A stretch of 41,608 nt of DNA from Halanaerobium congolense (GTDB lineage: Bacteria; Bacillota; Halanaerobiia; Halanaerobiales; Halanaerobiaceae), in assembly GCF_004366375.1 (NCBI RefSeq), contig NZ_SOEF01000026.1:1-41608 (forward strand), read 5' to 3'. The notes under the pieces are model-generated. The model worked only from the letters and a program-made list of their open reading frames with translations. It was not told the DNA's origin and ran no database searches. Shown in pieces: positions 17,222 to 26,017 of the stretch. Both the position numbers and the translations under genes were made by a program. The stretch's first letter is position 1, and every line of letters begins with the position of its first letter.

Positions 17222-18364
17222 TTAATATCTATAAATTGCCAGAATATCATTTTCTTCTGGCATTTCATCCTTTTCTATTGAATAGACTGAGCCACCATTT
17301 TTTATTGTTTCCACTGCAGCATAATTATAAAGATCGTAATCCTTGGTATTATCCATTAGCTTAACTTCATTTTGATCTTCTACAAAAACTCCAGCTTTCT
17401 CAGCTAATTTATTTAAAACCAGAGTATCAACTTTTCCATAATGAGCTGCTTCAACAATCTTTTCTAAGTCAGCTGAACTTTTATCGCTCGATTTTAGTTC
17501 CATATATCTTTCTTTAATATCTTCTAAATAGTCATGAATATGGGAACCAATAATCTCCCAGCTCTTTTCTCGAAGCTCTTTATTATTCATTTGTTTAGCA
17601 TTGCCGTTTAAATGTTCATCTAAAAGACCTTGATAACTATTAATGTTTTTATAAAGAGAAAATAAACTATCATCTGCGGCAACAATTAAATAATTTTTCT
17701 TATCCTTTAATTTAGTATTAATAACACGATCAATTTCTTTTAAATAATGAAGCAGGTCTTCATTATCATCATCGCCAGCTGCTCCCTGTCCATGAAAAAC
17801 TGGGGACCCTCCAGCTGTATTTATTGATTGATATTTTTCGGCCGCTTCATCATCTAAATTAAGAAATTCTTTAATGTTTAGAGGTAATTCCTCTAAATCA
17901 AGTGCTTCAATATCATTTCTGTTCACCCGATATAATCGATTATAATTAGAACTTAAAGCTAATAAATAATATTCCTGACTGTCATGAATCTCAGAAATTA
18001 ATTGTTTTAAATTAAAATTATAACTTACATGTGAATTATCATAAGTATCTACTGAAAGTTTAAAAACTCTAAAATTCTCAGAAGATATAAAAACTGCCAG
18101 TCCTTCTTTTTGCTGCTGCCAAAAATTACTGTCAGATGCCAATTTAAATGCTGGCTCCAATAATTTATTAATTTCTCTTTCCTTAAATCCCCAATCTGCT
18201 TTTAGCTTCTCTTCTACTTTTTGTAATAAATTTTTAAACTCAATTTCTAGCTTTTTAAATTCTCCTTTGTGCACCGCCTTAGTTGACATGTAAATTGAAA
18301 TACAGGGACTCTCCTGACATTGAATAAGGTCTTTTAAAGTTTCCAATTTTAGGTCTTCTGTCAT
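17222..18364 (-). CDS. baeRF-family protein (eRF1-like fold)
   Basis: A 380-residue protein matching the bacterial archaeo-eukaryotic release factor (baeRF, probably type 3) group: an N-terminal region with P-C-I-S-I-Y-M-S-T, the F-H-G-Q-G-A-A-G-D-D-D segment near the centre, and a C-terminal L7Ae-like part with A-H-Y-G-K-V-D-T-L-V. The family is proposed to act on stalled or hibernating ribosomes, but experimental support is thin. An AGGGGG site precedes the ATG. It stands alone and ends at the shared terminator. The assignment rests on pattern recognition. Confidence 0.75.
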   Translation of the reverse strand: MTEDLKLETLKDLIQCQESPCISIYMSTKAVHKGEFKKLEIEFKNLLQKVEEKLKADWGFKEREINKLLEPAFKLASDSNFWQQQKEGLAVFISSENFRVFKLSVDTYDNSHVSYNFNLKQLISEIHDSQEYYLLALSSNYNRLYRVNRNDIEALDLEELPLNIKEFLNLDDEAAEKYQSINTAGGSPVFHGQGAAGDDDNEDLLHYLKEIDRVINTKLKDKKNYLIVAADDSLFSLYKNINSYQGLLDEHLNGNAKQMNNKELREKSWEIIGSHIHDYLEDIKERYMELKSSDKSSADLEKIVEAAHYGKVDTLVLNKLAEKAGVFVEDQNEVKLMDNTKDYDLYNYAAVETIKNGGSVYSIEKDEMPEENDILAIYRY

Positions 18365-18500
18365 TTTATTTAACCCCCTATTAAATTGAATAAAAAATTG
18401 ACTCTTTTGTGACTTAATAACTAAGACAAAGTTAATAAAGAATTTAATAATTGCTTATATTATTATTTTAGCATATATTTTAAAAAAATAAAGTTATTTA

Positions 18501-19952
18501 TTAACTGATAAACTGCCAATAAATTTTAGCTAAAACCATAACTCCCTGTTTTATTGAGAATTGATTTAATGATGCCGCTGAAATAATTAGTTCATTACTT
18601 ATTTCACGACTGAAAAAGTTCCTATAATCAGGTAATAAAAGAGAATTTTTTTCAGCAAAAACTTTGAAATCATGCTGATTGATATTTTGGTTCAATAATA
18701 ATTTAAAATAAAACAAAGAAGAAACATCTGCAGTTTCAATACCTCTAAAATGATCCTTAATTGCTTCTCTTAATAAAACCTTCCTGTTATTTAAACGCTG
18801 TCTTAAAAATTTAATTCTTTTTTCTAGATAGCCATTATCAATATAATAACTTAAAAGATTATTAACTAGATTTTCTCCTGCAGATAGATTTTTTTTATTT
18901 ATAAAATCATCCAAAGAATATTTATTTAAAATTGAATTATTATCTAAAGAATTTAAATAATAATCATCTAAATAGGCTAATCCTAATTTTAAACCTGGAA
19001 AAACCCTATTTGTTAATGCTTGAATTAGAATAATTTGATTATTATATTTAGATTCTAAAAGTTCTTTTATTTTTTCATTGTTTTGATAAAGAGCAAAATG
19101 CTCTAAAATAATCACTTTAAACTTAAGCATTTGAGAAAGTTCCAGCAAAGATTTTATTTTAGAAAGGCTCCAATTAAAAATGCTTTCCTCTACAAAATCA
19201 TCACTTATGATTAAATAGTCAATGGTATTATTTTCAAGATAGTCCATTAAACTATCGTAATCTGCAGAACTTATATGAATATTTGCATTTGGAGTAGAAA
19301 AAGAAACTTTATTGGTTTTACTATTAATGCTGTGATCTTGCAAAAATAATTTAGTAAATAGAGAATTGTCACTACCACTGGTAAATAATAATTCTTTGTT
19401 TTTCCCAACTAATGTCAATAATATTTCTTCTAATTTGGCTTCTGAACTATAATAAAGTTTGCTTTTACTCAAATTTTCATTTTTTGATTTTAAAAGCTGA
19501 AAATAGCTGCTTTTTTTAGCTTCAACTTTTTTAAAACTCTCACTTTTAAAATCAGAATAAAAACGATCAAAAATCAAATCCCATGCATACTCTTCTAGAA
19601 ATTCTTTTCCGTGTTCTGGACCACTAAAATCAATGATTTTTTGAGAAGATAAAGACGGTTTAGAGGTTAAAATTCTTAGTCTCTGATCATCACTATTATT
19701 TTTGAGAGCAGCAGCAGGAGCAATATAGCTCCCACTACCCTCTTTTTTGTAAATAAGATTTTCAGCTTCCAGTAAATCATAAGCCTTAACTACAGTTTCT
19801 GCATTCACACTAAGTCGGGAAGCAAGTTTTCTTATTGATAGCATTTTTGTATCAGGGGTATATTTGTCTGCCAGAATTTCTGCCCGTATTGCTTCATAAA
19901 TTTGGGTATATAGATTTTCTCTGCCATCTCTTTTTAATTCAATATCAAACAT
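18501..19952 (-). CDS. MocR-like GntR regulator with a degenerate aminotransferase domain
   Basis: 483 residues from the ATG at 19952, which has GGAGGG seven bases upstream (an earlier in-frame ATG at 19967 overlaps that site). Residues 1-78 are a GntR winged helix (L-Y-T-Q-I-Y, L-S-I-R-K-L-A-S-R-L, G-S-G-S-Y-I). The rest is an aminotransferase-type domain as in PdxR/GabR. In the PLP-lysine position the motif reads T-N-R-V-F-P-G-L-K, with Asn315 where S-K-x-L-x-P-G is expected. The Asp that binds the pyridine nitrogen also seems lost (I-L-E-H-F). It probably cannot form a PLP Schiff base and may sense another ligand. It lies 72 bases downstream of the ATPase gene on the same strand. Confidence 0.8.
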   Translation of the reverse strand: MFDIELKRDGRENLYTQIYEAIRAEILADKYTPDTKMLSIRKLASRLSVNAETVVKAYDLLEAENLIYKKEGSGSYIAPAAALKNNSDDQRLRILTSKPSLSSQKIIDFSGPEHGKEFLEEYAWDLIFDRFYSDFKSESFKKVEAKKSSYFQLLKSKNENLSKSKLYYSSEAKLEEILLTLVGKNKELLFTSGSDNSLFTKLFLQDHSINSKTNKVSFSTPNANIHISSADYDSLMDYLENNTIDYLIISDDFVEESIFNWSLSKIKSLLELSQMLKFKVIILEHFALYQNNEKIKELLESKYNNQIILIQALTNRVFPGLKLGLAYLDDYYLNSLDNNSILNKYSLDDFINKKNLSAGENLVNNLLSYYIDNGYLEKRIKFLRQRLNNRKVLLREAIKDHFRGIETADVSSLFYFKLLLNQNINQHDFKVFAEKNSLLLPDYRNFFSREISNELIISAASLNQFSIKQGVMVLAKIYWQFIS

Positions 19953-20024
19953 TTGGCTTCCCTCCATTAATTAATTATATCTTTTAAAATAAATTCTCAG
20001 CTAAAATGACGACAATTTTAAAAA

Positions 20025-22772
20025 TTATACATTTGCTTTCCGCCGTCTAAAAAACTTGATAACTTCATTTAAGATTAAAAATAACACACTGGAAGTCAAA
20101 ATTCTACTCCAGGCGGCTATTCCTACTCCGGCAAAACCAAGAAAATCGTTTATGTTTGGAATATAAACCACTCCTAATACTAATCCAATTGAAATTAAAA
20201 TTGCATATAGCATTTTGGGATTATTAAAGAAGCTCTTAGAAAAGATACTCTGATATTCATATCTTAAAGACATAATATTTATCCACTGCAGACAGGCCAC
20301 AGTTAAATAACTGATTGTTGTCGCCTGAGCATATAATTTTCCACCTTCACTAACAGCTGAAATTCGTCCATTAATGAAAGAGTAGAAATTGAAATAAGCA
20401 AAGCCCCCAATTACTAAAGCCATAAAAGCAAACCTGCTGAAACTTTTTTTATTAACAATATGGTCATCCTGACTTCTTGGCGGTACGGTCATTATCTGCT
20501 CTGAAGCTGGATCAAAAGTATAAGCTGTTAATGGTAAAATTTCAGCTAGGAGGTCAATTGATAGAATCTGAATAGCCAGTATTGGAATCGGTAAGTCAAA
20601 AAGTGCTGCAGCAATCAATCCAAGCAATACGAGTGTTAATTCAGCCCCATTTGCAGTTAATGTTCCCAGAATTGTTTTCTTTAAATTATTATAAATGGTC
20701 CTTCCTTCTTTAATCGCATAGACTAAGGTGGGATAACTATCATCCAGTAAAATCAACTCTGATGCTTCTTTGGACACATCTGTACCCATCTGCCCCATAG
20801 CAACACCAATATGAGCACTCTTAAGTGCTGGAGCATCATTAACTCCATCTCCTGTTACAGCAACAATTTTCTGCTGTTCTTTTAAATTTTTAACTATCCG
20901 CAATTTATCCTCAGGTGATACCCGGGAAAAAATAAGTGACTTATTTTCTTCCATAGTCTGTCTCAGTTTTTCTTCACTCATCTCTTCCAAATCTTTACTG
21001 GTAAATACTGGTACATCTTCATCATCAACAGAAAGACTAATTTCTTTTCCTACTGCCTGGGCAGTAGTTGCATGATCACCAGTCATGATATAGGTATCAA
21101 TATAGGCATCATGTGATTCCTGAATGGCTTCCTTAACTCCTTCTTTTGGAGGATCAATCATCGCCACCATTCCCAGAAAAATAACATCCTTTTCTATTTC
21201 TTCTAAAACATAATCTGTCTCCTCATCTTCCAGTTTGCGGTAGGCAACTGCTAAAACCCGCATTGCATCCTTTGAATACTTTTCATTAAGTTCCTTTAAT
21301 CTTTCTTTGTCTTCTTCTGTAATCTCTACTATTTCTCCATCTTTGAGAATATGTTTGGAAACAGAAAGCACACTACCTAAAGCTCCCTTCATCTTAAGAT
21401 AGTTTCCATCTTCAAATTCTCTAATTGAACTCATTCTTTTACGGTCAGAATCAAAACTGAATTCATGTAATTCAGGATTTTCTTCATCTTCTTTAGGAGA
21501 GCGAGTACCTAATTTTGTAGAAAGAGTAATTAGAGCAGCCTCTGTTGGATCACCGATTGCATACCAGCCAGGATGCTCTTCATCTGGCTCATGAATCTCT
21601 GCATTGGAAGCCATTGTAGCAGCATCAAAGATAATCTCCATCTCTGCAATTTCTGCTTCAGTTAGTGGTTCTCCATCTTCTCCTATAAGTTCACCTTCTG
21701 GTTTATAACCAAGACCGGTTACTTCATACTCCCGGCCATCAAAATATACTTTTTTTACTGTCATTTCATTTTTGGTTAAAGTCCCAGTCTTATCTGTACA
21801 GATAACATTGGTTGAACCAAGAGTTTCAGCCGAAGAAAGCTTTTTGACTACTGCATTCTTTCCTGCCAGTCTTTTTACTCCCTGAGACAGAGCTACTGTA
21901 ACCTGCATCGGTAAAGCCTGAGGTACAACAGCTGCAGCTACACCAAGAGCATATATTAAAGCGAAGTTCAATCCATAACCTCTATAAATACTCACTCCAA
22001 AAAGTGTAAATCCAACTACAACTGCAAAGATACCAATTCGATTGGCCACTGTATGCAGCTCATCCTGGAGAGGGGAACGGGATTTATCCTCTTCTTGAGT
22101 CATCGAAGCGATCTTACCCATCTCAGTATCCATTCCAGTTCTAACAACTACACCTTTAGCTGAGCCAGCGGCAACTGTTGTTCCTAGATAGGCCATATTA
22201 TCACGGTCTGCTAGTGGTCTTTCTTCCTCAATGTAATTAGACTGCTTCTCCTGAGGCATTGATTCACCAGTTAGAGAAACATCATTAGTTTTCAAATTAA
22301 ATGATTCAATAATTCTCAAATCAGCTGGAATTTTATCTCCTTCTTCCAGACTTACAATATCTCCAACTACCAGTTCTTCCTGTGAAATTTCTCCGATTTG
22401 ATCATCACGAATTACTTTTGAAGGCGAATTAACCAGTTTATTTAGAGAATCCATTATTTTTTCCGCTTTATATTCCTGCATAAAACCAATTACAGAGTTA
22501 AGAACTGCAATCATAAGCATCACTGTAGCATCACGATAACTTCCAATTAATAGTGACATTACAGCGGCTATTAAAAGTAAGATTACAAGTACATCTTTAA
22601 ACTGCTGTAAAAAGATTACAAATAATGACCTTTTTTTAGCTGCTTCAAGAACATTTTTTCCATCTCTCTGCAGCCTTTTTTCTGCTTCTGATTGGCTTAG
22701 TCCCTGAAGACTACTTTCTAAAGTTTTCACAACATCTTTGGCTTTTTGTCTATAAAATTCTTTTTCTGACAT
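20025..22772 (-). CDS. P-type cation-transporting ATPase (P2-like)
   Basis: A 915-residue P-type ATPase with the complete catalytic set: L-T-G-E-S (167-171), D-K-T-G-T-L-T with the phosphorylated Asp327, T-G-D-H (564-567), T-G-D-G-V-N-D (640-646), and about ten membrane helices. The overall plan is SERCA/PacL-like, but the ion-site residues differ. Helix 4 reads V-V-P-Q-A-L-P, with Gln285 in place of the SERCA Glu. Helix 6 reads S-I-D-L-L-A-E, where SERCA has V-N-L-V-T-D. Helix 5 keeps an acidic residue (Glu711). The transported cation is therefore uncertain; Na+, K+ and Ca2+ are all conceivable. It is preceded by a DUF2254 gene and followed by the MocR-like regulator, all on one strand. Confidence 0.9.
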   Translation of the reverse strand: MSEKEFYRQKAKDVVKTLESSLQGLSQSEAEKRLQRDGKNVLEAAKKRSLFVIFLQQFKDVLVILLLIAAVMSLLIGSYRDATVMLMIAVLNSVIGFMQEYKAEKIMDSLNKLVNSPSKVIRDDQIGEISQEELVVGDIVSLEEGDKIPADLRIIESFNLKTNDVSLTGESMPQEKQSNYIEEERPLADRDNMAYLGTTVAAGSAKGVVVRTGMDTEMGKIASMTQEEDKSRSPLQDELHTVANRIGIFAVVVGFTLFGVSIYRGYGLNFALIYALGVAAAVVPQALPMQVTVALSQGVKRLAGKNAVVKKLSSAETLGSTNVICTDKTGTLTKNEMTVKKVYFDGREYEVTGLGYKPEGELIGEDGEPLTEAEIAEMEIIFDAATMASNAEIHEPDEEHPGWYAIGDPTEAALITLSTKLGTRSPKEDEENPELHEFSFDSDRKRMSSIREFEDGNYLKMKGALGSVLSVSKHILKDGEIVEITEEDKERLKELNEKYSKDAMRVLAVAYRKLEDEETDYVLEEIEKDVIFLGMVAMIDPPKEGVKEAIQESHDAYIDTYIMTGDHATTAQAVGKEISLSVDDEDVPVFTSKDLEEMSEEKLRQTMEENKSLIFSRVSPEDKLRIVKNLKEQQKIVAVTGDGVNDAPALKSAHIGVAMGQMGTDVSKEASELILLDDSYPTLVYAIKEGRTIYNNLKKTILGTLTANGAELTLVLLGLIAAALFDLPIPILAIQILSIDLLAEILPLTAYTFDPASEQIMTVPPRSQDDHIVNKKSFSRFAFMALVIGGFAYFNFYSFINGRISAVSEGGKLYAQATTISYLTVACLQWINIMSLRYEYQSIFSKSFFNNPKMLYAILISIGLVLGVVYIPNINDFLGFAGVGIAAWSRILTSSVLFLILNEVIKFFRRRKANV

Positions 22773-22865
22773 ATGACCACCTCTTTATTTTATGATTTTA
22801 GTTTTTAGATATAATAATAACATTTTTAAAAATAATTTAAAGTTCCTGTTTTATACTATAATTTA

Positions 22866-24248
22866 CTAATTTACTTTAAAATTTTCAACTTGAAAATATT
22901 TTTCTCGCTGCTCTTTATGACCGGTTTCTTTAGCCAGACGGTAGATTTTATGATTTAAAAATTTCTTATCTTCCTGCTCCAATACATTTTTATCAAAACC
23001 ACCTAAAATATAATGGCTAAAGTGCCAGACCTGTTCTTTAATATCTTTTGGACTTCCTTCAGCAATAATCACCAGTGCATCAATAATAGATCCCGCAACT
23101 GATACATCCTGATTTCCATAATGACTGAGTTGATAAAAAGTTTTATATAGAAGATCCCAAAAAGAAATATCCTCTAATATAAAACACAATTCATCTTTGT
23201 CATTATAATAATAAGTATTTTCTAAATTGGCAACTGCAATTCTTGATAAAACCCAGCCTAACTGATTAATACAAAATATTGCTGTATTGGGATCATTAAT
23301 CCCTGGAGAAATGGCTCTTAAAGCAACCTCTGTTAATTTTAATAAACCAAATTCTATATCATTTTTCTTGCTTCTTTCATTGTTGATTGCCAGATTATCA
23401 AGAATTTTATTTTTTATTTCTTCAAGTTCTTCATCACTAAATCTCTCAGCTTCTTCATTTAGCTGCCAGAATTTAAAAACAATTGTATTTTCAGTTACAT
23501 AATCACCAATCATTTTTTCAGCCCTAATTATTATGTCATGTTGATCTGCCAACTTGGTTAGTTCAATATCATAAATAACCTGAATATATCCACTCTGCTC
23601 AGGATGAACCTCACATGACTCTCTGTCCAGCATTTCTTTTAAATTCTCAGGTGGGTCATTACGAATCTGATCATTGCTGTTATTTCTTGCCTCAATTTTA
23701 TCAACTATTTCAATAACCTCTTCTTTTAAACTTTCAATCAAGAGATTTACCTGAACTGAATTAGCTGCATGATGGATAAAATAGACAAAATAACCTAGAC
23801 AGACAATAGCAACAACAACCCCAATCATTGCCGAAAATATAATTGATTCCCCGCTTCCCTGCAGGCTGTCATCTATAAAAAGCAGAGTTAACATTGAATA
23901 AATAAAACCAGCAAGAAAAACTCCTAAAACTTTTAAGGTTATTTTGTTTTTAAGAAAATCCTGCATCGTCCGCGGCGAAAACTGCGAAGAGTACATGGTC
24001 AGTACAACCATAATAGTTGAAAAAGAAACTGTAATCATTGCAAAAAGGGAGCCTGCTATGGTAGACAAAATTGTTTTTGAAAGGTCATAAGAAGTAAAAA
24101 AATATGCGGGCAGTACATTTGTCAGAGTATCTGTATACTGATATTCAATAAATATTACCGCTATTGAAAGTAGAGCAGCAGATATTGTATAAATTAAAGG
24201 AATAAAATATATTTTATTTTCTATATTATGCAGAAATTTAAATTTCAA
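22866..24248 (-). CDS. DUF2254 membrane protein
   Basis: A 460-residue protein with four membrane helices in the first ~170 residues (near 15-37, 57-85, 108-126, 140-160) and a long soluble C-terminal part. The motifs F-A-M-I-T-V-S-F-S-T and S-S-Q-F-S-P-R between helices 2 and 3 and A-L-R-A-I-S-P-G-I-N-D-P-N-T-A later are characteristic of DUF2254. The function is unknown. The start is TTG (24246-24248) with a GAGGG site ten bases upstream; no ATG fits better. The P-type ATPase begins 93 bases downstream on the same strand, so a shared role in ion handling is possible but unproven. Confidence 0.85.
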   Translation of the reverse strand: MKFKFLHNIENKIYFIPLIYTISAALLSIAVIFIEYQYTDTLTNVLPAYFFTSYDLSKTILSTIAGSLFAMITVSFSTIMVVLTMYSSQFSPRTMQDFLKNKITLKVLGVFLAGFIYSMLTLLFIDDSLQGSGESIIFSAMIGVVVAIVCLGYFVYFIHHAANSVQVNLLIESLKEEVIEIVDKIEARNNSNDQIRNDPPENLKEMLDRESCEVHPEQSGYIQVIYDIELTKLADQHDIIIRAEKMIGDYVTENTIVFKFWQLNEEAERFSDEELEEIKNKILDNLAINNERSKKNDIEFGLLKLTEVALRAISPGINDPNTAIFCINQLGWVLSRIAVANLENTYYYNDKDELCFILEDISFWDLLYKTFYQLSHYGNQDVSVAGSIIDALVIIAEGSPKDIKEQVWHFSHYILGGFDKNVLEQEDKKFLNHKIYRLAKETGHKEQREKYFQVENFKVN

Positions 24249-24420
24249 AATTTACACACCCTCTATAATTTTCATTACTTTTCCCTCTATCATTTAATTT
24301 CAACATAATTACCTAATATCCTTTTTATATACTGGATAAAATTAATCATAATGATTTGATATTTAGGCTGTAATTTAATTATATTTATTAAATTGTCAAT
24401 TGCTTAACATATTTTAAAAA

Positions 24421-24540
24421 TTACATTGCATCTTCAAATATAGCTTTCACCTGTTCAACTGTTCCTTTTCTGGGATTAATTTCAGCATTTTCATCTTCTA
24501 ATACATATTTGGCCATTTCTTTAAAATCTTTTTTTAATAT
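24421..24540 (-). pseudogene. C-terminal remnant of an iron-containing alcohol dehydrogenase
   Basis: About 38 codons ending at TAA (24421-24423) read M-A-K-Y-V-L-E-D-E-N-A-E-I-N-P-R-K-G-T-V, then E-Q-V-K-A-I-F-E-D-A-M. This matches the C-terminal end of Fe-ADH family proteins, whose last helix follows an N-P-R motif. There is no start, and the frame upstream degenerates within ~10 codons. The rest of the 24249-24582 interval shows nothing. Confidence 0.65.
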
Positions 24541-24582
24541 CAACAATATAAAATAATTAGATCAAAATCATAAATTATTTTA

Positions 24583-25212
24583 TTAACTTTCCATTATTTT
24601 TCTTATCTCTTTTTTTAAAGAAATAAAATTTTCTTTTCGATCTTGTTTTTCAACTATAAAATAATCATTAACATTAATAATAATTTTATTAAAAGGAAGT
24701 GGGATTTTTAAATTATCCCATCTACTTGTTAGTTTTACACTATTTTTCACATCAATAGTTAAAGGCAGAATTTTTCTCTTTGAAAAAAGGGCCATAATCA
24801 TTGCAAAATCTTTTATTTCGTGTTCTGGGCCTTCTGGGCCGTCAACTGAGAGAACTAAATTAGCATTATTGGCTTTATTAATTTTATTTTTTAATTGAAA
24901 AATGTAATTTCCATCAGCTGCTAAGTCGGGCAGCCGCAAAACATCATAACCAAAATAATGACTAATTCTCGTAATAACTCCACCTCTTTTATTTTTTGTA
25001 GTAACAACATTCAACCTTTTTTGTTTTAAAAAAGGATAATAACAAAAACTATCACCATGCCAGATAAATAAAATAAATTTATCTGGATATTCAGATTCTA
25101 AATATTCAAGATTTCCATATCTTTCTATTTTGCTTGTTTTATAAACAAAATCTATATAATAGTACAAAATAGCACTGATAATTTTTTCTTTTATCTGATT
25201 TAATATCTCCAT
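24583..25212 (-). CDS. DUF374 lysophospholipid acyltransferase-like protein
   Basis: A 209-residue protein of the DUF374 group in the glycerolipid/lipid A acyltransferase superfamily. The catalytic-type motif is F-I-W-H-G-D-S-F (near residue 50), and the second conserved block is S-V-D-G-P-E-G-P with P-L-T-I-D after it. Members are found mainly in bacteria with outer membranes, where they are thought to acylate envelope lipids; the substrate here is unknown. It is divergent from fchA, and upstream is the iron-ADH remnant's flank rather than a partner gene. Confidence 0.78.
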   Translation of the reverse strand: MEILNQIKEKIISAILYYYIDFVYKTSKIERYGNLEYLESEYPDKFILFIWHGDSFCYYPFLKQKRLNVVTTKNKRGGVITRISHYFGYDVLRLPDLAADGNYIFQLKNKINKANNANLVLSVDGPEGPEHEIKDFAMIMALFSKRKILPLTIDVKNSVKLTSRWDNLKIPLPFNKIIINVNDYFIVEKQDRKENFISLKKEIRKIMES

Positions 25213-25279
25213 GATACCACTCCTAATTATATCTTTTTTAGTTATTATTTTTTAATTTTTATATAAAATAAATTTTAGC

Positions 25280-25308
25280 TTGTTTATCTGCAATTGATTT
25301 ATTATAAT
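25280..25308 (+). promoter_or_regulatory. fchA-folD promoter
   Basis: TTGTTT (25280-25285), a 17-base spacer and a perfect TATAAT (25303-25308), about 65 bases ahead of the fchA start. Confidence 0.75.
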
Positions 25309-25373
25309 TAACATACCTTAAGAATAATTGAATCTTTCAATTTATGCAAATTTATTTAGAAAGGAGTTTTATT

Positions 25374-25961
25374 ATGTATTCTCAAAAATCTATCGAAGAA
25401 TTTTTAAATGATTTGAGTTCAAGCAACTCTATTCCCGGTGGTGGTAGTGCTGCTGCCTTAAGTGGGGCCTTAAATGCAGCTGTTATCAGCTTTATTGCTA
25501 ATCTTACAATTGGTAAAGAAAAATATAAAGAGGTTGAAGCAGAAGCCAAAGAAATCCTAGCTGAAAGTGAAGAATTAAAAAAGGAAATGCTGTTAATGAT
25601 TGATCAGGACAGCAAAATTTTATCTGATATTCTTGACAGCTACAAGGATGGAGATCAGAATAAAGTTAAATCTGTCTGTCAGGATGCAGTTGAATTTTCA
25701 ATGGATATGACTAAAAAGGCAGTTAGATTAATGCGCCTCAGCCTGGAAATTAGTGAAATTGGAAATAGAATGCTGGCCAGTGATTTTGAAGTAGCAGCTT
25801 ACATAGGAGATGCAGCAGTTAGCAGTGCAATTGCTAATGTTAAAATCAATCTTAAAAGCCTTGACAATCAGGAATATAAAGAAAATATAAAAAATGAATA
25901 TTTAAAATTAAAAAAAGAAAGTTCTCGCCTTAAAGCAGAAATTATTGAGCTTGCAAATTAA
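25374..25961 (+). CDS. fchA: Methenyl-THF cyclohydrolase / formimino-THF cyclodeaminase
   Basis: A 195-residue helical protein of the FTCD_C family. The N-terminal S-I-P-G-G-G-S-A-A-A-L motif (about 19-29) and I-D-Q-D-S are the family's folate-site signatures. In purinolytic clostridia the stand-alone protein acts as methenyl-THF cyclohydrolase. The start is the ATG at 25374 with AAGGAG upstream; an earlier in-frame ATG at 25344 lacks such a site. folD follows after 56 bases from the same promoter. No histidine-degradation genes are adjacent, so the C1-folate (cyclohydrolase) role is more likely than formiminoglutamate metabolism. Confidence 0.85.
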   Translation: MYSQKSIEEFLNDLSSSNSIPGGGSAAALSGALNAAVISFIANLTIGKEKYKEVEAEAKEILAESEELKKEMLLMIDQDSKILSDILDSYKDGDQNKVKSVCQDAVEFSMDMTKKAVRLMRLSLEISEIGNRMLASDFEVAAYIGDAAVSSAIANVKINLKSLDNQEYKENIKNEYLKLKKESSRLKAEIIELAN

Positions 25962-26017
25962 TTCTATTTTAGCATCTTAACTTACAAATTTATTATTTAA
26001 TCAAAGGAAGTGACTAA

